Shown here piece after piece: positions 11,572 to 22,706 of a stretch of DNA of 41,560 nt. The position numbers and the translations under genes were made by a program. The stretch is from Candidatus Accumulibacter conexus. Lineage in GTDB: Bacteria > Pseudomonadota > Gammaproteobacteria > Burkholderiales > Rhodocyclaceae. Numbering within the stretch: position 1 is the first letter of the stretch; the number at the start of each line of letters is the position of its first letter. Under the pieces are notes generated by a model, which did not search any database, was not told the origin of the DNA, and saw only the letters and a program-made list of their open reading frames with translations. Location of the stretch: the NCBI GenBank assembly GCA_017592775.1, contig JAGFNJ010000047.1, positions 1 through 41,560 of the forward strand. Direction: 5' to 3'.

Positions 11572-13095
11572 ATGACCGAGACCCCTTCCACCGCTACGGG
11601 CAAGGATCGAGGAGCCGCTCCGGACTCCGGAATGCGCTCGATCCTGCAATGGCTGAAGTTGCCACTGGCCCCGCAGCCGGTCGATGAGTTGCCTTCGCTG
11701 CGCTCACACCTGATCGCCCTGCACGACGTCGAGGGCTCGGCGGAGCAGCGCGCTCTGGCGCTTGATGGGCTGTACCGGCGAAGCAGCACGGTCATCGACA
11801 GCCTGCTGCCGGCGTTGAGCATCGATCTGGTGCTGCCGGTACCGCGCAAGGAGCGGCGCATCGTTCGCAGCGTCCTCGATCTGTTGCAGATGCTCGCCGA
11901 CGATACCCTCGCGCTGTCCGAGCGGGGTACGCCGCCGAAGAACGCGGACCCGTGCCGGGCACCCGACCTGGCCCTCTGGCGCAGCCTGGATGCGCTCGCC
12001 CGGCAACTGATGATCAGCCACCTGATCGCGTCTCCGCCGCGCGCCGGTGCCTGGCAGCAACTGCATCAGACTTACGCCACCGCGCAGCGCCTGCAGTTGC
12101 ACACCGCGCGCCCGCAAGGCGCCGCACGCAGCCTGCAGGAGGTCTACCATGCGGCGGTACTCCTGGGCTGCGCGCAGCCGGCGTCACTGACGCCACGCGA
12201 AGTGCTTTTCCTCGCCAGTTATTTCGAGCGCTTCTGCCGTCATGTCGAAGCCGTGCCGAACGGGTCACTGCGAGCGCCCGGCGTTTTCTGGATCGACCCT
12301 GCGCGCGACCTGCCGGCGGTTGCTTCCCTGCGCAAACCGGCGCAGGCGGAAGGGCAGGGCAGCGGCTTTTCCAGCGCCGCCATCTGTCTGCTGCTCAAGG
12401 CACAGATCGACCAGCTCGATCATGGTGCGGCGCCACAGGAATTGAATCTGCCTGAATTCGCCGGCACCGCCGCTGGTCGGGGCGTGCTGCAGCGACTCGC
12501 GACGCGTTGGGGCGATGCCGGCCGGCGTCGCTTCCATCGCCGCCGGCAGAACCATCGCACGCTTCTTGCTGCCGGTATCGACGGGCTGTGGCAGTTGTCC
12601 CGCAAGGGCGAAGGGGTGAATGTCGATCTGTCGACCTGGATGATCACCAACGAAAGCCCCGATGGTTACGCCGTGATGCATGTTTCCGGCAAGCCCGGTG
12701 CGCTCACGGTAGGCGACGTGGTGACGGTTCGCACCGCGGTGGATCCCAACTGGCAGATCTGCCTCGTGCGTTGGGCGATCTCTGAAAACCCGGAGCACCT
12801 CGAACTCGGACTGCAGGTTCTGGCGCCGAAGGCGGTACCGGCGACCCTTGCCCTGCCATCCGGGGATGGCGGCACCGATCTGCAGCGGGTGCTGATCCTG
12901 CCGGAGATTCCCAAGCTGCGCTCGCGGCAATCGCTGATCGTTGCTGCTGGCGTCGTTCCTCGCGACAGCAGGAAATTGCTGCTCGTCATCGAGGGCCAGA
13001 ATCTCATCGTGCGCGAGGTCAACCGAACCTGTGTCGACGAGGAGACGGGCAGTGTCGAGATTCTTTCGATCGAGCCTGACCAGAATCCGGGTTAG
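11572..13095 (+). CDS. Uncharacterised 507-residue protein
   Basis: Not assigned to a known function. From ATG 11572 (SD-like AGGTGG upstream) it has no signal peptide or membrane segment, so it is probably cytoplasmic. Residues about 20-330 are helical and contain paired short Leu-rich segments (LRSHLIALHDVEGSAEQRAL, SLQEVYHAAVLLGCAQP, PREVLFLASYFERFC). Residues about 355-470 look beta-rich, with STWMITNESPDGYAVMHVSG followed by VGDVVTVRT and WQICLVRWAISEN. This second part, with its small beta-barrel character, resembles PilZ-like domains, but the RxxxR and D/NxSxxG motifs needed for cyclic di-GMP are not evident. It is divergent from rpsP and its TAG stop overlaps the TAA of yihY on the other strand. 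Similar proteins probably occur in other Rhodocyclales; that is recollection only. Confidence 0.72.
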   Translation: MTETPSTATGKDRGAAPDSGMRSILQWLKLPLAPQPVDELPSLRSHLIALHDVEGSAEQRALALDGLYRRSSTVIDSLLPALSIDLVLPVPRKERRIVRSVLDLLQMLADDTLALSERGTPPKNADPCRAPDLALWRSLDALARQLMISHLIASPPRAGAWQQLHQTYATAQRLQLHTARPQGAARSLQEVYHAAVLLGCAQPASLTPREVLFLASYFERFCRHVEAVPNGSLRAPGVFWIDPARDLPAVASLRKPAQAEGQGSGFSSAAICLLLKAQIDQLDHGAAPQELNLPEFAGTAAGRGVLQRLATRWGDAGRRRFHRRRQNHRTLLAAGIDGLWQLSRKGEGVNVDLSTWMITNESPDGYAVMHVSGKPGALTVGDVVTVRTAVDPNWQICLVRWAISENPEHLELGLQVLAPKAVPATLALPSGDGGTDLQRVLILPEIPKLRSRQSLIVAAGVVPRDSRKLLLVIEGQNLIVREVNRTCVDEETGSVEILSIEPDQNPG

Positions 13096-13934
13096 GGCCG
13101 CGCCTCGGCACCGGAACGAGTCCTGAACTCCGGCAGCGTGGCTGCCACGAGGGCGCCCAGCAGGACCACCGCCCACGACAGGTAGAGCCACAGCAGGAAG
13201 ACCGGCACGGTCGCGAAGGCCCCATAGACGGCAGCGTATGATGGAAAGCTGGCGAGGTAGAGCTCGAAACCCTGTTGCAGGAGGAGGAATCCGATCGTCG
13301 CGACGACGCCGGCCCAGGCTGCATCGCGCGGTGCTACGCGGGTATTCGGCAGGGCATGGTAGAGTCCGCCAAGGAAGAGGCCGGCGATCATCAGGCCGAG
13401 CGCCCTGAACAGCAGTCGTCCGACCCACCCAGGTTCGTCCAGCAGGCCGAGCGAGACGGTCACCGCATGCGAGGTTGCCAGCAGGACGCCGCCGATGACG
13501 ATTGGCCAGAGGACGATCAGACCGGCATAGAGGCGTGCGCGGCGCCACCAGCTGCGTTTTTCGCGCACCAGCCAGACGTGGTTGAAGGCGCGTTCGATGG
13601 TCAGCAGGAGCATGGCCGCCGTTGCCACGAGCACCAGTGAGCCCACTGCCGTGACCTTGACCGCTTGCTGCGAGAACTGCAGGATGTGTTCGATGATCAT
13701 TCCGGCGCTGCGCTCGGGCAGGAAGCTGCGCGCCAGGAAGAGTTCGAGTTGCTCGACCATGCTCGGGAAGTACGGCACGACGGCGACGATGCTGAGAACC
13801 ACGGCGACCAGCGGCACCAGTGACAGCAGTGTCGTGAAGGCGAGACTGGCGCTGATCTGGTCGAAGTTCTCTTCGACGAAGCGACGCGCGACGCGTCCCA
13901 GGAAGCGGCGCCAGGGAAAGGCTGCGACCAACAT
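13092..13934 (-). CDS. YihY/BrkB family inner-membrane protein
   Basis: A 280-residue polytopic protein with about six hydrophobic segments. The family start is visible as FVEENFDQISASLAFTTLLS, followed by LVPLVAVVLSIVAVVPYFPS; the central LYHALPNTRV and the C-terminal YAAVYGAFATVPVFLLWLYLSW are also typical. Members were once misnamed ribonuclease BN; the true role is unknown and may be transport or envelope related. It is divergent from wrbA with only 20 bp between the start codons, an arrangement I recall from many betaproteobacteria. Confidence 0.88.
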   Translation of the reverse strand: MLVAAFPWRRFLGRVARRFVEENFDQISASLAFTTLLSLVPLVAVVLSIVAVVPYFPSMVEQLELFLARSFLPERSAGMIIEHILQFSQQAVKVTAVGSLVLVATAAMLLLTIERAFNHVWLVREKRSWWRRARLYAGLIVLWPIVIGGVLLATSHAVTVSLGLLDEPGWVGRLLFRALGLMIAGLFLGGLYHALPNTRVAPRDAAWAGVVATIGFLLLQQGFELYLASFPSYAAVYGAFATVPVFLLWLYLSWAVVLLGALVAATLPEFRTRSGAEARP

Positions 13935-13936
13935 AA

Positions 13937-14892
<956 letters not shown>

Positions 14893-14913
14893 CGGCGGAC
14901 AGTCGGGCTGGCA

Positions 14914-14929
14914 CGCCGCTGCAGCGGCG
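14914..14929. repeat. 16-base perfect palindrome between convergent genes
   Basis: CGCCGCTGCAGCGGCG is its own reverse complement and lies midway between the DUF2069 and leuA stop codons. It can form a GC-only hairpin in both transcripts but lacks a U-run, so it would be at most a pause or 3'-end stabilising element. Confidence 0.4.
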
Positions 14930-14946
14930 ACTGCTGCCGGAACTGG

Positions 14947-16485
14947 TCAGACGTCGCCCTGCGGGTCCAGCCGATCGGGAAACTGGAGCTTGTTCAAGGC
15001 GTTGAGGTAGGCTCGCGCGGAAGCGATGACGATGTCCGTGTCGGCACCGTTGCCGTTGACGATCCGCCCCTGCCGCGCCAGGCGAACGGTGACCTCACCT
15101 TGGGCGTCGGTGCCGGTGGTGATTGCGTTGACCGAATAAAGCAGCAACTGGGCGCCACTGTCGGCGATCGACTCGATTGCCTTGAAGGTCGCATCGACCG
15201 GGCCGCTGCCGATACCTGCAGCCCTGCGCTCGACCCCGCCGACGGTCAGTGTGATGTCGGCCGCCGGCGTCTCGCCGGTTTCCGAGCAGACGCGCGAATA
15301 GACCAGCTTGAAGTGCTCACCGGGTGGCGCCATTTCATCGTCGGAGACGAGCGCCTGCAGGTCTTCGTCAAAAATCTCGTGCTTCTTGTCGGCAAGTTCC
15401 TTGAAGCGGGCGAATGCTGCGTTGAGCGCTTCCTCGCTGTCGAGGACGATGCCGAGCGCCGACAGGCGGGACTTGAACGCGTTGCGCCCGGAATGCTTGC
15501 CGAGCACCAGCTTGTTCTGAGCCCAGCCGACATCCTCGGCACGCATGATCTCGTAGGTTTCCCGGTGCTTGAGGACGCCGTCCTGATGGATTCCGGATTC
15601 GTGGGCAAAGGCATTGGCACCGACGACCGCCTTGTTCGGCTGCACCGGGTAGCCGGTGATCTGCGACACCAGCTTGGAGGCGGGTACGATCTGCGTCGTA
15701 TCGATGCGTGTCTCTACCGGGAAAATGTCGCTGCGCGTGCGCACTGCCATGACGACTTCCTCGAGTGACGCGTTGCCCGCCCGTTCGCCAAGACCATTGA
15801 TCGTGCATTCGACCTGACGCGCCCCGGCCAGCACGGCCGACAGCGAGTTGGCGACTGCCATGCCGAGATCGTTGTGGCAGTGGGTCGACCAGACGACGCG
15901 CTCGGCCCCCGGAACGCGCGCGATCAGGGTGCGCATCAGTTCGCCCCAGACCGTGGGAACGCTGTAGCCGACGGTGTCTGGCACGTTGATGGTGCTGGCG
16001 CCGGCATCGATGACCGCGGCGAAGACCCGGCAGAGGAAGTCGACCTCGGAGCGTACCGCGTCCTCGGCCGAGAACTCGACATCATCGGTATATTCGCGTG
16101 CCCAATGCACGGCCCTCACCGCCGCTTCGACCACCTGATCCGGCGTCATGCGGAGTTTCTTTTCCATGTGGATCGGACTGGTGGCGATGAAGGTATGGAT
16201 GCGGCCGCGTGCCGCCGGAGCGATGGCCTCGCCGGCGCGACGGATGTCATTCTCGCTCGAACGGGCCAGCGAGCAGACCGTCGAGCCCTTGATCACCCGG
16301 GCAATGCTCCGGATCGCTTCGAAGTCTCCGGGTGAGGCCGCCGCGAACCCCGCTTCGATCACATCGACCTGCATGCGCTCCAGTTGTCGGGCCACGCGCA
16401 GCTTTTCGTCCTTGGTCATCGAAGCGCCGGGGCTCTGCTCGCCGTCACGCAACGTCGTGTCGAAAATCATCAGATGCTCTTTCAT
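14947..16485 (-). CDS. leuA: 2-isopropylmalate synthase
   Basis: First committed enzyme of leucine synthesis, condensing acetyl-CoA with 2-oxoisovalerate. The 512-residue length fits the long (E. coli type) class. The catalytic barrel starts with [21 protein letters not shown] (from residue 8), has [15 protein letters not shown] with metal-binding histidines and [17 protein letters not shown], and ends near 390. The C-terminal regulatory domain for leucine feedback covers about 395-510. The start is ATG 16485 after GGAG/AGGA; the frame runs 26 codons further upstream without support. It follows pssA on the same strand but has its own strong promoter in the 294-bp gap. Confidence 0.95.
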   Translation of the reverse strand: MKEHLMIFDTTLRDGEQSPGASMTKDEKLRVARQLERMQVDVIEAGFAAASPGDFEAIRSIARVIKGSTVCSLARSSENDIRRAGEAIAPAARGRIHTFIATSPIHMEKKLRMTPDQVVEAAVRAVHWAREYTDDVEFSAEDAVRSEVDFLCRVFAAVIDAGASTINVPDTVGYSVPTVWGELMRTLIARVPGAERVVWSTHCHNDLGMAVANSLSAVLAGARQVECTINGLGERAGNASLEEVVMAVRTRSDIFPVETRIDTTQIVPASKLVSQITGYPVQPNKAVVGANAFAHESGIHQDGVLKHRETYEIMRAEDVGWAQNKLVLGKHSGRNAFKSRLSALGIVLDSEEALNAAFARFKELADKKHEIFDEDLQALVSDDEMAPPGEHFKLVYSRVCSETGETPAADITLTVGGVERRAAGIGSGPVDATFKAIESIADSGAQLLLYSVNAITTGTDAQGEVTVRLARQGRIVNGNGADTDIVIASARAYLNALNKLQFPDRLDPQGDV

Positions 16486-16673
16486 GTCCTGACTCCGCAT
16501 GGAACGATGTGAATCCCTGCGCCGCTGCCCTTGCCGGGCAAGCGACTGCAGGTGTGTGCGCAAAACAAGGGGGATGGCTTTCGAGGCGTGTGGCGCGCTG
16601 CAGCGCCCGTCGCAACAGCCAGGAACCGGGTGGAATGCAGTGCGAAGATTGGCTGGGCTGAAGCACGCGGCAG

Positions 16674-16703
16674 ACTATAAACAGTTTCGAATCGTCGTGT
16701 CAA
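16674..16703 (-). promoter_or_regulatory. Strong sigma-70 promoter of leuA
   Basis: On the minus strand: a perfect TTGACA (16698-16703), an 18-bp spacer and TATAGT (16674-16679). Transcription would begin near 16667, leaving a leader of about 180 bases before leuA. I looked in this leader for a run of leucine codons or a clear attenuator and found none. Confidence 0.65.
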
Positions 16704-16779
16704 TCCGGCTGCCAGGGTGCCAGGGTCCTTCAAGGTGCCACCGCGGCCACTGCAAGCTGCCAGAGCCAGTGCTCCCGAA

Positions 16780-17556
16780 TCAGACTGGGGGAGGTGATGC
16801 CGGCGGCGGCGGTCTGCGCCTGAGCTTGCGCAGCAGCGCGAGGAAATAGCCGGACAGGGAATAGGCGACGAAGAGGCCGAACAGGGCGACCGGGGTATCG
16901 TACGACAGGACGGCGAAGCTCAGGGCAATGCCGACGACGAAGATGAAAGGAACGCTGCGTCGCAGATTGACGTCCTTGAAACTGTAGAAACGGAGATTCG
17001 AAACCATCGAAATGCCGGCAAAGATCACCAGCCCGCAGGCCAGCCAGCGCACCTCGCCAGCGGCAATGCTCTTGTCGATCATCACCCAGAAGAACCCGGT
17101 GACCAGCGCCGCTGCCGCCGGGCTCGGCAGGCCCTGGAAGTAGCGCCTGTCGATCACCTCCAGGCTGGTGTTGAAACGGGCCAGGCGCAACGCTGCGCCG
17201 ACACAGTAGATGAAGGCGGCGATCCAGCCGAGGCGGCCCATGTCCTTCAGCGCCCAGGCGTAGATCACCAGCGCTGGCGCGACGCCGAAGGAGACCATGT
17301 CGGAGAGCGAGTCGTACTCGGCGCCGAAAGCGCTCTGGGTGCGCGTCATGCGTGCCACCCGCCCATCGAGGCCATCCAGGATCATCGCCACGAAGATCGC
17401 CACTGCCGCGTGCTCGAAGTTGCCGGTCATCGCCTGGACGATGGCAAAGAAGCCACAGAAAAGCGCTGCCGTCGTGAACAGGTTGGGCAGGACGTAGATG
17501 CCTCGACGCCGCAACTCGGGGTTGAACAGGGTCTTGCGCGGCTTTAGTTCGGGCAT
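16780..17556 (-). CDS. pssA: CDP-diacylglycerol--serine O-phosphatidyltransferase
   Basis: Integral membrane enzyme making phosphatidylserine, precursor of phosphatidylethanolamine. The 258-residue protein carries the CDP-alcohol phosphotransferase motif DGLDGRVAR...G...D...D at residues 61-86, with all four aspartates present. About seven to eight hydrophobic segments follow, and the end is proline-rich (PPPPASPPP). It lies downstream of ilvC on the same strand after a 181-bp gap that contains a strong hairpin. The decarboxylase gene psd, which usually accompanies pssA in related genomes, is not in the window. Confidence 0.93.
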   Translation of the reverse strand: MPELKPRKTLFNPELRRRGIYVLPNLFTTAALFCGFFAIVQAMTGNFEHAAVAIFVAMILDGLDGRVARMTRTQSAFGAEYDSLSDMVSFGVAPALVIYAWALKDMGRLGWIAAFIYCVGAALRLARFNTSLEVIDRRYFQGLPSPAAAALVTGFFWVMIDKSIAAGEVRWLACGLVIFAGISMVSNLRFYSFKDVNLRRSVPFIFVVGIALSFAVLSYDTPVALFGLFVAYSLSGYFLALLRKLRRRPPPPASPPPV

Positions 17557-17610
17557 GGCTCTGTCGGGCTGGAGTCAGGCGGGGGAGCGGTACGGGGAAG
17601 GTTCGCCGGT

Positions 17611-17645
17611 CGCGTGCCTGCCGACGGCACGTGGGCAGGCACGCG
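17611..17645. repeat. 12-bp perfect inverted repeat between ilvC and pssA
   Basis: Arms 17611-17622 and 17634-17645 are exact reverse complements (CGCGTGCCTGCC on the plus strand) around an 11-base loop. There is no U-run on the minus strand. It may be a processing or mRNA-stability hairpin, or one copy of a dispersed palindromic element. Confidence 0.55.
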
Positions 17646-17737
17646 CGGAGGTGTCTCGAAAACCCGCGGCGGTGGCCGGTGTGAGCGGGGGTCGGGCTCC
17701 GGCGTCACACCGCGCGCGCCGCCGCGGCAAAGAACGA

Positions 17738-19278
<1,541 letters not shown>

Positions 19279-19289
19279 CTTGCTTTCCC

Positions 19290-21002
19290 TTACAGATCTT
19301 CGGTCAGGATCATGTCCGCCAGGCCCTTGCCGGCGGCGACCATCGGAAAGACGTTTGCCTTCTGATCGGTGATGAAGTCAATGAAGACGAGGTCGTCCTT
19401 GTGGTCGGTGAAGGCCTTGCGCAGCGCTGGCTCGACATCTTCCGGCCGCTCGACGCGGATGCCGACGTGACCATAGGCTTCGGCAAGCCTGACGAAGTCC
19501 GGCAGAGAATCCATGTACGACTCGGAGTAGCGGCTGCCGTAGAACATCTCCTGCCACTGCCGCACCATGCCGAGGTAGCGGTTGTTGAGGTTGATGATCT
19601 TGATCGGCAGGCGGAACTGCTTGGCCGTCGACAACTCCTGGATGCACATCTGGATCGAGCCCTCGCCGGTGACGCAGACGATCGGCATGTCCGGGTGCTG
19701 CAGGGCCGCGCCCATGGCATAGGGCAGGCCGACACCCATCGTGCCGAGGCCGCCGGAATTGATCCAGCGGCGGGGCTCGTCGAACTTGTAGTACTGCGCC
19801 GCCCACATCTGGTGCTGACCGACATCGGAGGTGACGATGGCCTTGCCGGCGGTCACCTCGTACAGCTTCTCGATGACGTACTGCGGCATGATGACGTTCT
19901 TCTTCCTGGTGTACTTCATGCACTGCTTGGCACGCCAGGCATCGATCTCGTGCCACCACGCAGCCAGAGCCTGTGCGTCGGGAGCGGCATTGCCGGCGTC
20001 GAGCAGACGGAGCATCTCGTCGAGCACGTCGGGAACGTTGCCGACGATCGGGACGTCGACCTTCACCCGCTTCGAGATCGACGAGGGGTCGATGTCGACG
20101 TGGATGATCTTGCGCGGGATCGAGGCGAAGTTGTCCGGATTGCCGATCACCCGATCGTCAAAACGGGCGCCGATGGCGAGCAGCACGTCGCAGTGCTGCA
20201 TCGCCAGGTTGGCCTCGACCGTGCCGTGCATGCCGGGCATGCCGAGGAACTGCGGGTCGGTCGCCGGATACGCTCCGAGGCCCATCAGGGTATTGGTGAT
20301 CGGAAAGCCGAGACGGCGGACAAGGCGGGTCAGTTGCTCGGCGCCATTGGCGAGAATGACCCCGCCACCGGTATAAATCATCGGCCGTTTGGCCTCGAGC
20401 AGCAGGTGTACAGCCTTCTTGATCTGGCCCAGATGGCCTTTGACCACCGGGTTGTACGAGCGCATCTGGATGCTTTCCGGGTACTCGAACTTGCACTTGG
20501 CGGCAGTGACGTCCTTCGGGATGTCGACGACAACCGGACCGGGACGACCGCTGTTGGCGATGTAGAAGGCCTTCTTCAACGTCAGCGCGAGTTTGTGCAC
20601 GTCGTTGACGAGGAAGTTGTGTTTCACGCAGGGCCGTGTGATGCCGACGGTGTCGCATTCCTGGAAGGCGTCCTGGCCGATGTAGTCGTTCGGCACCTGT
20701 CCGGAGATGACGACGACCGGGATCGAATCCATGTAGGCGGTGGCGATCCCCGTCACCGCATTGGTTGCGCCCGGGCCGGAGGTGACGAGCGCGACGCCGA
20801 CCTTGTTCGAAGAGCGGGCGAGGCCATCGGCGGCGTGCACCGCTGCCTGCTCGTGACGGACGAGAATGTGCTTCACCTGATCCTGCTTGAACAGTGCATC
20901 ATAAATGTGCAGCACGGCGCCACCAGGGTAGCCGAATACATACTCGACCTTTTCTTCCTGCAGGCACCTGATTACAATCTCCGCACCGGTCATCATCGTC
21001 AT
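19290..21002 (-). CDS. ilvB: Acetolactate synthase large (catalytic) subunit
   Basis: Thiamine-diphosphate enzyme making acetolactate from two pyruvates, or acetohydroxybutyrate from pyruvate and 2-oxobutyrate. From ATG 21002 it has 570 residues. Visible are VFGYPGGAVLHIYDAL, the catalytic Glu51 in VRHEQAAVHAADG, the FAD-domain segment and the thiamine-binding GEGSIQMCIQELSTA...NLNNRYLGMV. The upstream Shine-Dalgarno is weak; an ATG two codons inside and a TTG seven codons outside are alternatives. It could equally be called ilvI by position (ilvIHC order); one catalytic subunit is seen. It is divergent from the sigma-factor gene. Confidence 0.95.
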   Translation of the reverse strand: MTMMTGAEIVIRCLQEEKVEYVFGYPGGAVLHIYDALFKQDQVKHILVRHEQAAVHAADGLARSSNKVGVALVTSGPGATNAVTGIATAYMDSIPVVVISGQVPNDYIGQDAFQECDTVGITRPCVKHNFLVNDVHKLALTLKKAFYIANSGRPGPVVVDIPKDVTAAKCKFEYPESIQMRSYNPVVKGHLGQIKKAVHLLLEAKRPMIYTGGGVILANGAEQLTRLVRRLGFPITNTLMGLGAYPATDPQFLGMPGMHGTVEANLAMQHCDVLLAIGARFDDRVIGNPDNFASIPRKIIHVDIDPSSISKRVKVDVPIVGNVPDVLDEMLRLLDAGNAAPDAQALAAWWHEIDAWRAKQCMKYTRKKNVIMPQYVIEKLYEVTAGKAIVTSDVGQHQMWAAQYYKFDEPRRWINSGGLGTMGVGLPYAMGAALQHPDMPIVCVTGEGSIQMCIQELSTAKQFRLPIKIINLNNRYLGMVRQWQEMFYGSRYSESYMDSLPDFVRLAEAYGHVGIRVERPEDVEPALRKAFTDHKDDLVFIDFITDQKANVFPMVAAGKGLADMILTEDL

Positions 21003-21138
21003 TGCCGTCGCCCCAGCAAGCAAATTGCGTTAAAAAAAGTCTGCAACGTTAAAGCTTTGGCCCCGATTGGTCAAGGCGTTCACGACGATCACCGACCGCG
21101 GGACCCGCTTCCAACCTGAAAACGCAAGGATTTTCGCT

Positions 21139-21702
21139 CTGGCCAGCCAACGCGAACTGTCAGATTTTCTGACTGCCGTCGAACGTCGCGCATTCAAGCA
21201 GGCAATGTTCGCCGTGCACAACGAAGAATCAGCGCTCGACATCGTCCAGGACGCGATGATGAAGCTCGCCGAGAAGTACGGTGACCGTCCGGCCGAAGAG
21301 CTGCCGCTGCTGTTCCAGCGCATCCTGCAGAATACCATTCGCGACTACTATCGACGCAGCAGGGTACGCTCCATGTGGACGACCTTGCTGTCGGCGCTGT
21401 CGCCAAGCGATGACGAGGATCACGATCCGCTCGAAACCTTCGGCAGCGAATCGGGGTCCTACAGCCCGCAGCTTCCCGAAGAGCAGCTCGAGCAGACGCA
21501 AGTCCTGGCGATCATCGAGAAAGAGATCCAATCTTTGCCAGCGCGTCAACGCGAAGCCTTTCTTCTGCGTTACTGGGAAGACATGGACGTCGCCACGACG
21601 GCAGCCGCCATGGGTTGCTCGGAGGGCAGCGTCAAGACGCATTGCTCGCGTGCCAATCACACGCTGGCGGCAGCACTGAAGGCCAAAGGAATCACCTTAT
21701 GA
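21139..21702 (+). CDS. ECF-like RNA polymerase sigma factor
   Basis: Sigma-70 family regulator with region 2 at the N-terminus (ELSDFLTAVERRAFKQAM, then ALDIVQDAMMKLAEKYGD and FQRILQNTIRDYYRR) and region 4 at the C-terminus (LPARQREAFLLRYWEDMDVATTAAAMGCSEGSVKTH). Regions 1.2 and 3 are missing, as in ECF sigmas. The linker is unusually acidic (SPSDDEDHDP). Canonical starts are poor: a TTG at 21067 lacks a Shine-Dalgarno, while AAGGA (21126-21130) sits eight bases before an in-frame CTG at 21139, exactly where conserved-looking sequence begins. I chose the CTG (187 residues); from the TTG it would be 211. The stop overlaps the next gene (ATGA). The next three genes look like a membrane partner, an exported protein and a transporter-like protein. 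Confidence 0.82.
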   Translation: MASQRELSDFLTAVERRAFKQAMFAVHNEESALDIVQDAMMKLAEKYGDRPAEELPLLFQRILQNTIRDYYRRSRVRSMWTTLLSALSPSDDEDHDPLETFGSESGSYSPQLPEEQLEQTQVLAIIEKEIQSLPARQREAFLLRYWEDMDVATTAAAMGCSEGSVKTHCSRANHTLAAALKAKGITL

Positions 21703-22088
21703 ATCACCTTGTGAAAGAACAGCATTTTGCCTACAAGCTCAGGCAGCACCTGAATCGCGGCCTGCACGAGTTGCCGAACGAAACGCGACTGCGCCTGGAG
21801 GACGGGCGGCGGCGCGCACTGGCACGGCAAAAGGTTGCCGTGCGTCACTCCGTGTTCGCCGGAGTCGCCGGCTTCCTGCTGCAGCAGGCCGACAATCTGC
21901 GTCTCAGGCAGGTGGGTCTTGCCCTTCTCGTCGCGCTTGGTATCGGCACCTACACCTTCTGGCATGCCGAACAGAGCATCGCCGAACTCGAGGTCATCGA
22001 TAGCGCGCTGCTCTCGGATGAACTTCCGGTTGCCGCCTTCACCGACAAGGGCTTTGCTGCATGGCTGACAAGCTCAGCGTCGCAGTAG
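21699..22088 (+). CDS. DUF3619 single-pass membrane protein, candidate anti-sigma factor
   Basis: A 129-residue protein with a basic, soluble N-terminal part (1-69), one membrane segment (about 71-89, QVGLALLVALGIGTYTFWH) and a 40-residue tail, LLSDELPVAAFTDKGFAAWL. By charge the N-terminus is cytoplasmic and the tail periplasmic. The pattern fits DUF3619, a family without assigned function. Its start overlaps the stop of the sigma-factor gene, and a small membrane protein co-translated with an ECF sigma is usually its anti-sigma factor; that role is inference, since no zinc-binding HxxxCxxC motif is present. It overlaps the DUF3106 gene by 28 bases. Confidence 0.78.
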   Translation: MNHLVKEQHFAYKLRQHLNRGLHELPNETRLRLEDGRRRALARQKVAVRHSVFAGVAGFLLQQADNLRLRQVGLALLVALGIGTYTFWHAEQSIAELEVIDSALLSDELPVAAFTDKGFAAWLTSSASQ

Positions 22089-22702
22089 CAGTTCTGGCAA
22101 GTCTGTTGGCGTTGCCGGTGTCGGCTGAGGTATCTGGGCCATCGGCGATCGTCACCCCGGCGCAACCGCAGTGGACCGAACTGACGGTGGAGCAGCGGAT
22201 CGTCCTCGCACCGCTGAGTGACGATTGGGATAGCCTGGAGTCCAACCGCCAGAAGAAGTGGCTGGGTATCGCACGGCGCTTTGCCAGCATGACGCCCGCC
22301 GAGCAGAGACGGATTCAGACGCAGATGCAGGAGTGGGGCAAGCTGACGCCGGCACAGCGGGCGCAGGCGCGTGAGAACTTCATCACCGCCAAGCAGTTGC
22401 CGGCCGAGAAGAAGGAGCAACTGCGGCAGAAGTGGGAAGAATACTCGAGTCTGCCGGAAGAGGAAAAGGAGCGGCTCAAGCAACAGGCAGCCAGCAAGCC
22501 GGTGGCGAAGCCTGGGCACTCCCCGCTGGGCACGCTCCCTGCCCCCGGCCAGCACCATGTCCAGCCAGGACCGGGGGCCGCCACGGCAGCGAAAGCGGGC
22601 ACCGACGGAGTCGCTGCCGTGCCGTCGCCAGCACCTGGAAACGCGGAGGTGCAGTCGGCGGAAGCGGCTCCGGCAGGGGGCGCTGGCGACCCGGGGCGCT
22701 GA
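22061..22702 (+). CDS. DUF3106 exported helical protein
   Basis: A 213-residue protein with a signal peptide (about 1-22, ending LPVSA before EV). The mature part has repeated short helices with a recurrent L/M-T/P-x-E/Q pattern: LTVEQRIVLAPL, MTPAEQRRIQTQMQEW, LTPAQRAQARENF, LPAEKKEQLRQKW and LPEEEKERL. These resemble the LTxxQ motifs of the periplasmic Spy/CpxP family and of CnrX-type metal sensors. The last 65 residues are Ala/Pro/Gly-rich and probably disordered. The gene overlaps DUF3619 by 28 bases in another frame and is followed four bases later by the RDD gene. A role as a periplasmic sensor or chaperone for the sigma system is inferred. Confidence 0.78.
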   Translation: MADKLSVAVAVLASLLALPVSAEVSGPSAIVTPAQPQWTELTVEQRIVLAPLSDDWDSLESNRQKKWLGIARRFASMTPAEQRRIQTQMQEWGKLTPAQRAQARENFITAKQLPAEKKEQLRQKWEEYSSLPEEEKERLKQQAASKPVAKPGHSPLGTLPAPGQHHVQPGPGAATAAKAGTDGVAAVPSPAPGNAEVQSAEAAPAGGAGDPGR

Positions 22703-22706
22703 CACC

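Noticed and set aside
16486-16667. A leucine attenuator or leader peptide before leuA
   Set aside because: No short frame rich in leucine codons and no terminator hairpin with a U-run could be found.
21043-21075. A sigma-E-like promoter (GCAACGT ... GGTCAA) before the sigma-factor gene, suggesting autoregulation
   Set aside because: The spacer is about 19-20 bases, several longer than expected, and the hexamers match only partly. The paired CGTTAAA sequences at 21028 and 21047 were also too short to rely on.
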